From the NCBI RefSeq assembly GCF_008119785.1, contig NZ_VSFA01000038.1, forward strand, positions 1-64,000: DNA of 64,000 nucleotides. The letters are read 5' to 3'. This DNA comes from Micromonospora sp. MP36 (GTDB taxonomy: Bacteria > Actinomycetota > Actinomycetes > Mycobacteriales > Micromonosporaceae). A program made the translations under genes and the position numbers. The notes below the pieces were generated by a model. It worked only from the letters and a program-made list of their open reading frames with translations. It was not told the DNA's origin and did not search any database. Below are positions 31,201 to 38,406 of the stretch, one piece after another; position 1 is the first letter of the stretch; the number at the start of each line of letters is the position of its first letter.

Positions 31201-33368
31201 TTCGCCGGGTCGCCCGGCGGGATCAGGTTCAGCTTGGAGTCGGCGAACGCGTAGTTGCCGTTGACGGTCTGCCCGAAGTTGGTCGGGTCGTTGTCGGTCG
31301 GGGCGGCCTGGAAGCCCATCATCGGGGCCTCGACGCACATCTGGTTCGCCTCGGTGCCGAAGTCGGGCAGGGCGAGCTGGTCGGTCAGCGGACGCCCGTC
31401 GAACATCCGAGCGGTGCAGCCGCGGCCGGGCTGCCAGGTCTCCGAGGTGTACGCGTCGTTGAGCTCCGGGCCCTTCTTCAGGGAGCCGTCCTCGTCCCGG
31501 ACCGGGTCACCGTTGGCGTCCCGGACCACGGCGTACAGGTGGACCTTGAGGCCGGGGATGCCCGGCTGGTACGGCTCGGTGACCGCGTACGCCGGGTCGA
31601 GCTCGTTGCGGGTGGTGTCGTAGGTGACGGTGCCGGCGATGCCACCGTTCTCCGCCCCCCGGTACGGCTGCACACCCCAGTCCACCCGGCCGGCGAGGCC
31701 GATGATGGGCAGCACGTCGACGTCGACGGCCGCGCCGAGCAGCGTGGTCGGGGTGGGGTCGTTGGGCGCCTGGTACGTGATGCCGGTGGTCTTGTAACGG
31801 GTCTGGAACGCCTCCAGCACCAGCCACTTGCTCAGCGGGTACACCTCCTTGATGGCGTAGTGGCCGGCGCTGTCGGTGACCACGCTGTTGGTGGCCTGGT
31901 CCATCAGGGAGTTGTCGCGCTCCTTGACCACCACGGGGAAGCGGGGCACGCCGCTCTCCCCCGGGTCCTGCCTCCCGTTGCCGTTGGTGTCGAGGAAGAC
32001 CGTGCCGGTGATCTCGGTGAACCAGCCCGCTAGGGGCTTGAGGCCGACGTCGAGGGTCTTCCCGCCGCTGACCGTGACGTTGAACGAGTCGAGCAGCATC
32101 TCCTGCGGGCCGTCCCAGACGGTCAGCTGGTAGTCGCCGTCGGGCACGTGCGGGATGCGGAAGGAACCGTCGGCGGCGCCCCGGTCCAGGTAGATCATCT
32201 GATCGCCGTCGCCGAGGTCGGACAGGGCCACCCAGGGCCGGGTCACCGGGCCGGCGATCTTCCCGCCGGCCACCCCGGTCTCCGGCACCGTCACGCCGCC
32301 CTGCCCACCGATGTAGGTGTACAGCTGCACCACGGTGCCGGTGATCGCGCCGGTGGCGGTGCCGGTGAGCGCCTTCGGCGAAACGAAGCCGAAGTCCACG
32401 TACGGCACCGGCTCGCCGCCGAGGGTCTGCTCGGTGTCGTAGCCGGTGTCGTTCTCCTGCACCCAGACGTCCCAGTCGTGGCCGCCCTCCAGGGTGGTGG
32501 TCTGCGCCCACGTCTGCCCGCCGGGGGCGACGACCGAGGCCGCGTAGCGGTCCGGGCCGAGGTTGGGGATGACGATGTCGCCGTTCGCGTCGCTGCGGCA
32601 GCCGGTGGACTCCTTCGCGATCACCGGCCGGCCGTCGTCGTCGAAGACCACCTGGCCGGCCGGGTGGGTAGCGTCCGGGGCGCTGTGCGCGTACTCGGTG
32701 CAGAGCGGGTTGCCGTAGTAGTCGACGGTCACCTCGCCCATCACGTCGGCCAGGTGGGCGGTGAAGCCGGCCAGACCGCGCTCGGCGCCGACCTCGTAGG
32801 TGCCGTCGACCGGGACGCTGTCCTCGAAGATCCGCAGCCGGACCGTTCCGAGCGGCAGCGGGTACGGCTGCATGCCGACGGTCACCGCGGTGGTCTGGCC
32901 CGGGCTGACAGAGAAGTGTTCGCCGTCGATCTTGTAGCCGTCGGCGGTCACCGAGATCAGGTAGCGGCCGGCCGGCAGGCCGTCCAGCGCCGTACCGGTG
33001 GCGAGCGTGGCCTGGTCGCCCTGGGCGACCACCGGAACCGCACCGGGGGTGTTGCGGGTCGAGGGCCAGCGACAGTGGTCGGCGAAGTCCGCCGCGCTGG
33101 CCACCCCGGCCCGGGCCGGCAGGCAGTGCGTCAGCGCGTCGTGCGGGTCGCCGGTGTCGTCCGCCGTGACCATCCAGCGGTAGTCGGTCACCGGGTCGCC
33201 CTGCTGGATCTGGGGTGCCGGCCCGACGGTACGGGCACTGACCACCGTGAGGGTGATGCCACCGGTGGTGGGCTCGGCGGCGGCCGGACCCGGCGGTACC
33301 ACGAACCCGACGAGCAGCAGGCAACTGGCGGACACGAACCAGCGCGGCCAGACGGAACGACGCGCCAT
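28233..33368 (-). CDS. giant secreted SdrD/TIG/beta-helix protein
   Basis: The 1711-residue protein has a signal peptide (about 1-31). Domains in order: CnaB/SdrD-like carboxypeptidase-regulatory-type modules (about 90-180, 340-440, and GTVFLDTNGNGRQDPGESG near 460-550), more beta-sandwich modules (575-980), and a TIG/IPT domain (1045-1130, VTITGSGFG, PAEVSVTATNG). A right-handed parallel beta-helix follows (about 1190-1570) with repeated Asn/Gly ladders (ITDNVIVANSGSYGGA, GGGISHYGLSYNGRIANNRI). No LPxTG or membrane anchor is seen at the C-terminus. ATG 33368 has GAGGG upstream. Likely a surface or matrix protein; adhesive, structural or polysaccharide-binding role is inference. Confidence 0.75.
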   Translation of the reverse strand: MARRSVWPRWFVSASCLLLVGFVVPPGPAAAEPTTGGITLTVVSARTVGPAPQIQQGDPVTDYRWMVTADDTGDPHDALTHCLPARAGVASAADFADHCRWPSTRNTPGAVPVVAQGDQATLATGTALDGLPAGRYLISVTADGYKIDGEHFSVSPGQTTAVTVGMQPYPLPLGTVRLRIFEDSVPVDGTYEVGAERGLAGFTAHLADVMGEVTVDYYGNPLCTEYAHSAPDATHPAGQVVFDDDGRPVIAKESTGCRSDANGDIVIPNLGPDRYAASVVAPGGQTWAQTTTLEGGHDWDVWVQENDTGYDTEQTLGGEPVPYVDFGFVSPKALTGTATGAITGTVVQLYTYIGGQGGVTVPETGVAGGKIAGPVTRPWVALSDLGDGDQMIYLDRGAADGSFRIPHVPDGDYQLTVWDGPQEMLLDSFNVTVSGGKTLDVGLKPLAGWFTEITGTVFLDTNGNGRQDPGESGVPRFPVVVKERDNSLMDQATNSVVTDSAGHYAIKEVYPLSKWLVLEAFQTRYKTTGITYQAPNDPTPTTLLGAAVDVDVLPIIGLAGRVDWGVQPYRGAENGGIAGTVTYDTTRNELDPAYAVTEPYQPGIPGLKVHLYAVVRDANGDPVRDEDGSLKKGPELNDAYTSETWQPGRGCTARMFDGRPLTDQLALPDFGTEANQMCVEAPMMGFQAAPTDNDPTNFGQTVNGNYAFADSKLNLIPPGDPANPGPDHDLPLYAPLPDGQTQPLVPDDYLVSVELGENPVGGGPMYLPTREEDVNVFDGDGFLPQENFPPSPDQATEQPAPPDPQPDPGEPPSQGNGINSSCAGALHTVHVTDPAFRDGGGSPFEGQRRPLCDTKLVEVRAGQASAPNFNLFTPVPLPTHFWGLVINDLGLSHDKRSVNYGEAEAIPNIPVGLYDWAGRLVDTVDTDFNGMYEAIEPSTSTYNCPLPAGPCPNMYRFVGNDPGQPGHLNGNYNPRYRTIATNFQAWPGLYTVTDTAPTAVAPVVLSPGSGQLGAVQCDPAGDTPQLFAVSRPFLRSTDTDRRVTITGSGFGTRGPGSAVVFDSAGTDPTVTVNSWSDRRIEVTVTGGSAGPAEVSVTATNGQRTTNGLTFQLLGTTYGTGIGGAANPRLFQVRPPAWAVRTGETTYSGVQAALEAAATIGGIAVVAVWPNSPGPDNPTGAYYENVVVHSSVRLQGVGPGGRYTDGTVVAGSILDGRAFGIDNPAGTAWLNLVASLPHAGSAGVPDGAVVTVLARPGQFSSGNAVTVDGFRITGGNQSDFPGNINVGTGGVSTPYGAPGAVITQGGGVYLHGAARYTRITDNVIVANSGSYGGAIRVGTPYLNTGNDHVTISRNQIRDNGGTNLAGGIGIFAGSNAYSVDHNAVCGNFSAEYGGGISHYGLSYNGRIANNRIWLNQSYDEAGGIMVAGELPSDPTKLSPGSGAVDIDANVVEANLANDDGGGIRLLQAGNVPISVTNNLVLDNISTHEGGGVALDDAPDVRFVNNTVAGNITTATAATSNGRAAPAGLSTTANSGQLQATLPAGAPTFSKPKLFNNIFWHNRAGEWNGVTVTGIGAADAPAGDTVRHWDMGSADGVGPLTPTNSALQDTTGTTLSGTNRVGADPRFRSPFPVSVQILTSRTFPSFRQAVLVLQQVPLTGMGDYHLADASSSASDLGVRSRTYGTFTVTAPTVDIDGQARSTTRPDAGADEVP

Positions 33369-33464
33369 GCCCTCACCCCTTCGGTCAGCGGAGGCCGGCC
33401 GCGGCGGTGCGCGGCCGGCCTGGTGTGAGGAGCATGGGCGGGCCGGGACCGCCGACGACCGTTT

Positions 33465-33495
33465 ATGACGACGCCGTCATCCGACCGTCATCCGG
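33465..33495. promoter_or_regulatory. PhoB/OmpR-type direct repeats in divergent promoter
   Basis: CCGTCATCCGA (33474-33484) and CCGTCATCCGG (33485-33495) are head-to-tail 11-bp repeats, the spacing typical of OmpR/PhoB-family binding sites. ATGACG-ACGC-CGTCAT (33465-33480) overlaps as an inverted repeat. The site lies between the giant-protein gene and the response-regulator gene, so it could control both. The rest of 33369-33614 shows no gene. Confidence 0.5.
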
Positions 33496-33614
33496 CCGCC
33501 GACGTTCTGTGTCGGAACGGCGACAGGAATGCGCTCCGTTCGGCCGTGGCGTAGATGAACACGACGCGCGCTTCATAAGGGCACCAGAAAGTCACCGACG
33601 GCTGTGGGGGCACG

Positions 33615-34283
33615 GTGGGACGAGTACTGGTGATCGAGGACGACGAGCGGATCGGCCGGTTGGTCACCCGGGCGCTGGAGGGCGGCGGCCTGCTCACCGA
33701 GCGGGCGGCGTCCGGGACGACCGGGTTGGACGCGGCGCTGCGCCGCGACTTCGACCTCGTGGTGCTGGACCTGATGCTGCCCGGGCTGGACGGCCGCCAG
33801 GTGCTGGACCGGCTGCTGGAGCAGCGGCCCGGGCAGCCGGTCCTGGTGCTCTCCGCGGTGCCCGAGATCAGCACCCGGGTCGCGGTGCTGGAGGCGGGCG
33901 CGGCGGACTTCCTGGGCAAGCCGTTCGCGGTGGCCGAGTTGCTGGCCCGGGTACGGGCCCGGATGCGTGCGCGGCCGGCCGGCGACGCCGGACGATGGCT
34001 GCGGGTCGGTCCGGTGCAACTGGACCTGCACCGGCGCCGGGCCACCGTCAACGGGGTCCACCTGGATCTGCCGCTGCGGGAGTTCCTGCTGTTGCAGCAC
34101 CTGATGAGCCGGGCCGGCCGGCCGTGCAGCCGGGAGGAGCTGCTGGCCGACGTGTGGGGCATGCACTTCGATCCGGGCAGCAACGTGGTCGACGTGTCGA
34201 TCCGGCGGCTGCGCGGCCGGCTGGACCGCCCCGACCGGATCGAGACGGTACGCGGCGTGGGCTATGCGTACGCCATCAACTGA
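33615..34283 (+). CDS. OmpR/PhoB-family response regulator
   Basis: The 222-residue protein has a receiver domain with acidic pair EDD (residues 8-10), phospho-acceptor Asp52 (VLDLMLPG) and a Lys in FLGKPF. A winged-helix DNA-binding domain follows (LDLPLREFLLLQHLM, VDVSIRRLRGRL, VRGVGYAY). GTG 33615 was taken as start: MGRVLVIEDD is the standard N-terminus. It overlaps the kinase gene by 20 bp. With its partner it probably senses an envelope signal and may bind the repeats just upstream, linking it to the surface/copper block; this target is inference. Confidence 0.9.
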   Translation: MGRVLVIEDDERIGRLVTRALEGGGLLTERAASGTTGLDAALRRDFDLVVLDLMLPGLDGRQVLDRLLEQRPGQPVLVLSAVPEISTRVAVLEAGAADFLGKPFAVAELLARVRARMRARPAGDAGRWLRVGPVQLDLHRRRATVNGVHLDLPLREFLLLQHLMSRAGRPCSREELLADVWGMHFDPGSNVVDVSIRRLRGRLDRPDRIETVRGVGYAYAIN

Positions 34284-35346
34284 CCGGATCCTGGCCGCAG
34301 TCTGGGCCCTCTTCGCCGCGGTCAACGTGGCGTTGATGTGGTTCCTGCCCGGCCAGGAGACGGTGCCGTTCCACCTGGTCTGGATCAGCCTGGCCCTGGT
34401 CTACGGCTTCACCACCTGGCCGCTGAGCTGGATCGTGGCCACGCTGGTCGCGGTGACCACCACGACCGGGGTGATCCTGGCCCACCACGCGGCCGCCGGC
34501 GAGATCCGCTGGGAGGAGACCGCCGAGGAGCCGCTGATGGCGGTGATCTTCATCGTGATGGCCTGGCACGTGCACCGCCGACACGTGCTGCTGCATCAGA
34601 TGCGCCGCCTCGGCGAGGCCGAGCGGGACCGGGCGCACCGGCAGGAGCTGCTGGTCCGCCTCGCCTCGCACGAGCTGCGCACCCCGCTGACCATCGCCCG
34701 CGGCTACACGGAGCTGCTGCGTACGGCCCATGATGATCCGTCCACGGTGGACGACACGGCGGTGGTCCTCGACGAGCTGGACAAGGCCACCCGCATCACC
34801 CACCGGCTGGTCACCCTGATGCAGCTGGAGCAGCAGCATCCGGTACGCCGGGTCGACCTGGACGCCGAGCTGGCCCGGATCGCCCGGCGCTGGGCGCCCA
34901 CCGCCGACCGGGACTGGTCCTGCCGCTCGGCCATCGGGCTGACCCGGGTCAACCCGGAACGGCTGGAGGCGGCCCTGGACTGCCTGATCGAGAACGCGGT
35001 GAAGTTCACCGGGCCCGGCGACCGCATCGCGCTGGTCGGCCGCCGGGACGCCACCGGGTGGACGGTGGAGGTGGTGGACTCCGGCAGCGGCATCCCGCCG
35101 GACGTCGTACCCGAGCTGCTCGCCGGGCGGCCGGGTCGCCCCACCGCCACCGGCACCGGTCTCGGGTTGGCCACCGTCCGGGCGGTCGCCGGGGCGCTCG
35201 GCGGTCGGGTCACCGTCGGCGCCGGGCCGGGCGGTGGCGCCCGGGTCGGGCTGCGGGTGCCGGAACCGCCACCCACCGGCCCGACCCGGCCGGAGGCCGC
35301 CCGGCCGGAACTCGCCGAGAGCCCGGTGCGGCTGGCCTCCGGCTGA
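34264..35346 (+). CDS. sensor histidine kinase
   Basis: The 360-residue membrane kinase has hydrophobic segments at about residues 8-28, 37-55, 57-75 and 90-103, with little extracellular sequence. The HisKA box LASHELRTP holds His136. The ATPase domain has the N box (LIENAVKF), DSGSGIPPD and GTGLGLATV. The ATG at 34264 lies inside the end of the regulator gene, so translation is coupled. It should phosphorylate the upstream regulator. The signal is unknown; the small sensory part suggests detection within or near the membrane. Confidence 0.88.
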   Translation: MRTPSTDRILAAVWALFAAVNVALMWFLPGQETVPFHLVWISLALVYGFTTWPLSWIVATLVAVTTTTGVILAHHAAAGEIRWEETAEEPLMAVIFIVMAWHVHRRHVLLHQMRRLGEAERDRAHRQELLVRLASHELRTPLTIARGYTELLRTAHDDPSTVDDTAVVLDELDKATRITHRLVTLMQLEQQHPVRRVDLDAELARIARRWAPTADRDWSCRSAIGLTRVNPERLEAALDCLIENAVKFTGPGDRIALVGRRDATGWTVEVVDSGSGIPPDVVPELLAGRPGRPTATGTGLGLATVRAVAGALGGRVTVGAGPGGGARVGLRVPEPPPTGPTRPEAARPELAESPVRLASG

Positions 35347-35412
35347 CCGGCCGTGCAGCACCGGATGGCGTTGACCGACCCGGACCACCCTGGCGGTGGG
35401 TACCCGCGAGGA

Positions 35413-36144
35413 TCACCGCGCCGCGTCCCGATGCTCCCCCAGCGGCCCGACCGTCCAGCCCTCGCGGCGGCACTCCGCCAGCACCCGCGGCAGGGCGGCC
35501 AGCCCGGCCCGCCAGGCGCCCGGCGCGGCGGCGCACGAGGAGTCGTGCAGCAGGATCGTGCCCCCGCCGGAGAGTCCGGCCCGAACGGTGTCGTACACGC
35601 TGTCGCCGGTGGCCTTGCGGGTCCAGTCCCGGCCCCAGCAGCTCCACAGCACCGGCTCCAGCCGCAGCCGGCGCGCCGCCAGCAGGGTCGCGCCGGTGAG
35701 CACCCCGTACGGCGGGCGCAGGAACCGGGGCGTTTGGCCGGTCACCGCGGCGATCAGCGCGTGGGCGCGGGCCAGGTCGCGTACGGTGGCCGCCGGCCCG
35801 CGCAGCAGCAGGTTGTGATGCGCCCACCCGTGCACCGCCACCTCGTGGCCGGCGGCGACGATCTCCCGGCCGAGTTCCGGGGCCCGCTGGAGCATCACGC
35901 CGAGCAGGAAGAAGGTGGCCCGCACCCGGTGCGCGGCCAGCACCTCCAGAAACCGCGGGGTCGACTCCGGGTCGGGACCGTCGTCGAAGGTCAGCGCGAC
36001 CCGGTCCGGCGGGCCCACCCCGTGCAGTCCGGGCAGGAACCACCGCCGGACGGGCGGCAGCGCGGTCACCACCGGCGCCACCTGCAACGCCGGCAGCGCG
36101 GCCGCCGCGGCCCAGCCGGCCCGGACGACGGGCCCGGCGCTCAC
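35413..36144 (-). CDS. polysaccharide deacetylase family protein
   Basis: The 243-residue protein has the NodB-homology domain. LTFDDGPDPESTP gives the metal Asp pair; H-x3-H is in VAVHGWAHHNLLL; LRPPYGVLTGATL and GTILLHDSS complete the set. A short hydrophobic N-terminus (WAAAAALPALQVAPVV) acts as signal or anchor. GTG 36144 overlaps the stop of the preceding gene (GTGA); the longer open frame is a shadow. It would remove N-acetyl groups from peptidoglycan or surface polysaccharide outside the membrane. Neighbouring envelope genes agree. Confidence 0.85.
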   Translation of the reverse strand: MSAGPVVRAGWAAAAALPALQVAPVVTALPPVRRWFLPGLHGVGPPDRVALTFDDGPDPESTPRFLEVLAAHRVRATFFLLGVMLQRAPELGREIVAAGHEVAVHGWAHHNLLLRGPAATVRDLARAHALIAAVTGQTPRFLRPPYGVLTGATLLAARRLRLEPVLWSCWGRDWTRKATGDSVYDTVRAGLSGGGTILLHDSSCAAAPGAWRAGLAALPRVLAECRREGWTVGPLGEHRDAAR

Positions 36145-36572
36145 CGGAGACCGCCGGTGGACTGCAGCAGCGCGGCCACCACGGCGACCGCGTCGCCGAG
36201 CGAGTCGACCAGCGGGCGGTGGCTGCGGTCGTCGACTCCGTCGTTCCCGGGCATTCGGGCCCGGAGCGGCCGGAGCAGCGCGCGGAGCACCGAAACGGAC
36301 AAGCGGGACCGGCTGGTGGGGGCGAAGAGCCGGTCGTGCCCCCACGGCAGCCACCGCAGGATGCCCCGGTACGCCTCGCGGAAGACCGAGCGCACCGGAC
36401 GGGGCAGCACGGCCAGGAAGTTCAGCCGGTCCACCACGAAGCCCCGGCCGCGCAGCCGCCGCGCCAGCTCGGCGGCGGCCGCGTCGTGGCCGGCGCCGAT
36501 GTCCGCGGAGATCACCACAATCCGTCCGGCGCTCTCCATGTCGCGGCGCATACCCAGGGCCACGGCATCCAC
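36141..36572 (-). CDS. truncated MGDG-synthase-like glycosyltransferase
   Basis: The first 85 or so residues (IVVISADIGAGHDAAAAELA, RRLRGRGFVVDRLNFL, VFREAYRGILRW) match the N-terminal domain of GT28/MGDG-synthase-type enzymes, which normally run to about 380 residues. Here the frame ends at 143. The tail after LRARMPGND shows no similarity to the family and no UDP-sugar-binding domain. It is either a decayed gene with a deletion, or a stand-alone acceptor-binding domain. Start ATG 36572 has GAGGG upstream; 36551 and 36539 are alternatives. Coupled to the deacetylase by GTGA. Confidence 0.6.
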   Translation of the reverse strand: MDAVALGMRRDMESAGRIVVISADIGAGHDAAAAELARRLRGRGFVVDRLNFLAVLPRPVRSVFREAYRGILRWLPWGHDRLFAPTSRSRLSVSVLRALLRPLRARMPGNDGVDDRSHRPLVDSLGDAVAVVAALLQSTGGLR

Positions 36573-36582
36573 GCGTCCGCCC

Positions 36583-38343
36583 TCAGACGGCGCGTCGGCG
36601 GACCAACATGCGCAGTGCCACGTACCCGGGCAGCACCGGCAGCCAGAAGGTGGCCAGCCGGTAGATCAGCACCCCGGCGACCGCGGTGTGCACCGGCACC
36701 CCGTAGAGCAGCAGCCCGGAGACCAGGGCCGCCTCGGTGGCGCCCAGTCCGCTGGGGGTCGGCGCGACGGAGGCCACGCCCTCCCCCAGCGCGGAGACCA
36801 GCACCACGGGCGCGATCAGCGCCGGAGCGGAGGGCAGCCCGACGGCGAGCAACGCGAGCCAGAGCGCGGCCCCGTAGGCCACGGTGAGCGCCACGCCGAC
36901 CGGCAGCAGCCGCAGCATCCGACCGCTGCGGACGAGCAGGCGAAGGGCCTCGAGCGCCTGCCGGCGGGCCTGCCGCACGCGGGTCCGCCACCGGCGTACG
37001 CCGAACGCCACGACGGCCAGCGCGAGCAGCGCGAGCACCACGAGCAGGAGGATCCGGCCCCGACCGACGGCCGCGCTGCCCAGGTGCTGCGCGGAGCCCG
37101 GGACGAACGGCACCAGGACGGGCAGCAGCAGCGCGAAGGCGACCGCGCCCGCGGCCCGGTCCACGGCGATCGCGGTGGCCGCGACCGGCAGCGGCAGGCG
37201 CTGCCGACGCAGGTAGCGGAGGCTGAGCGCGACCCCGCCGACGGCGCCCGGCGCGAGCCGGTTGACGAACGCCGACGCCACCTGCACCGCCACCGTGGTG
37301 CCGAACGGGATCCGGGCGGGGGCGGCGAGGCGCAGCGCCAGGGCGCTGATCGGGTACGTCGCCGCGGCGGCGAGCAGCGCACCGGCCACCGCCCAGGGCA
37401 TCGCGCGGCGCAGCGCCTCCAGGGCCATGGCCACCTGGCCGGTCTGGGCGAACACGAGGTAGCCCAGGACGCCGAGCATGACGACGAGGAGGATGCCCCG
37501 GCCGGTGAACCGGACCACCCGGGCCGGCCGGGCGGGGCGGCCCGGGCAGCGGTGGAGAATCTCGTCGCGGAGCTCGCCGAGCAGGCCGGGCCGGGCGGCC
37601 AGCGCGTGCCGCCCGGCCCGGGACAGCAGCGCGGGTTGCAGCCAGGGCAGGCAGTCGGCCACCGCGTCGGCGCCCAGGTGGGTGGCCGCGGCCGCGACGG
37701 TGGGGCGTACGCCGGCCAGGGCGGCGAGCGTGACCAGCGGCTCGACCAGGTCACGGGCGCGCTGCTCGGGGCTGGCCCGGTCGACGGCGGCGGCCAGCCC
37801 GACCAGTCGCGCCTCGGTGTCGGTCACCAGCACGCAGCCGCCGCGCAGGTCCTGGTGGGCCAGCCCGGCCCGGTGCAGCAGCGCCACCTGCCGCCAGACG
37901 TCGGCCAGCGCGTCCGCACCCAGCTCGCCGGGGCGGAGGGTGTCCAGCGGACGTCCGGGCGCGAACTCCTCGACCAGCAGGCCCTCCCCGGCCGGGTCGG
38001 TGGTCACGTCCAGCAGCCTCGGCACCCGCACCCCGGCCCGCGCGGCGCGCCGGAGCAGCTCCGCCTCGTGCTCGGCCTTCCGCACCGCCGTGCCGTACGG
38101 GGGACCGTCGGGGAGGTGGCGGTAACGCAGCCTCCGGTACCACCGGCGCAGGCGTCCCGCGTCCCGCTGCCGGCCGGCGGTCAGCTTGACGAAGAGGCAG
38201 CGCCCGTCGCCGGTGCTGACCCGCCAGGGGCGGGAGCCGCGACGGTCGCTCGGCAGCGGCCCGAGGGCACGCACCGGGACACCCTGGTCGGCGAGGAGTT
38301 GGCGGACCCGCGCGGCGGCGCCGGCCCCGCCGCTGTCCCGCAT
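36583..38343 (-). CDS. kinase-like domain fused to UPF0104/LPG-flippase-like membrane domain
   Basis: The 586-residue protein has two parts. Residues 1-260 resemble an atypical lipopolysaccharide/RIO-type kinase: CLFVKLTAG, HEAELLRRA, LLVEEFAPGRPLD and HQDLRGGCVLV in the HRD position. However, no DFG is seen; LVGLAAA stands there, so it may be inactive. Residues about 280-580 have seven to eight transmembrane helices of the lysylphosphatidylglycerol synthase TM/UPF0104 family (RLAPGAVGGVALSLRYLRR, EGVASVAPTPSGLGATEAAL). It may move or tether a lipid-linked sugar for the adjacent glycosyltransferase and deacetylase. Confidence 0.72.
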   Translation of the reverse strand: MRDSGGAGAAARVRQLLADQGVPVRALGPLPSDRRGSRPWRVSTGDGRCLFVKLTAGRQRDAGRLRRWYRRLRYRHLPDGPPYGTAVRKAEHEAELLRRAARAGVRVPRLLDVTTDPAGEGLLVEEFAPGRPLDTLRPGELGADALADVWRQVALLHRAGLAHQDLRGGCVLVTDTEARLVGLAAAVDRASPEQRARDLVEPLVTLAALAGVRPTVAAAATHLGADAVADCLPWLQPALLSRAGRHALAARPGLLGELRDEILHRCPGRPARPARVVRFTGRGILLVVMLGVLGYLVFAQTGQVAMALEALRRAMPWAVAGALLAAAATYPISALALRLAAPARIPFGTTVAVQVASAFVNRLAPGAVGGVALSLRYLRRQRLPLPVAATAIAVDRAAGAVAFALLLPVLVPFVPGSAQHLGSAAVGRGRILLLVVLALLALAVVAFGVRRWRTRVRQARRQALEALRLLVRSGRMLRLLPVGVALTVAYGAALWLALLAVGLPSAPALIAPVVLVSALGEGVASVAPTPSGLGATEAALVSGLLLYGVPVHTAVAGVLIYRLATFWLPVLPGYVALRMLVRRRAV

Positions 38344-38406
38344 GCTCCGACCATAGGACCCGGCCGGCGCGGGTCGGGCGACAACGGCGCCGATCCGTCC
38401 GCCGGG

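Noticed and set aside
27636..32033. 1465-residue plus-strand frame
   Set aside because: It is the antisense shadow of the giant secreted protein; Val/Arg/Gly-rich and with no recognisable fold.
28233..33368. Prophage tail-spike
   Set aside because: The beta-helix resembles tail spikes, but a signal peptide, SdrD and TIG modules and absence of phage genes argue for a secreted surface protein.
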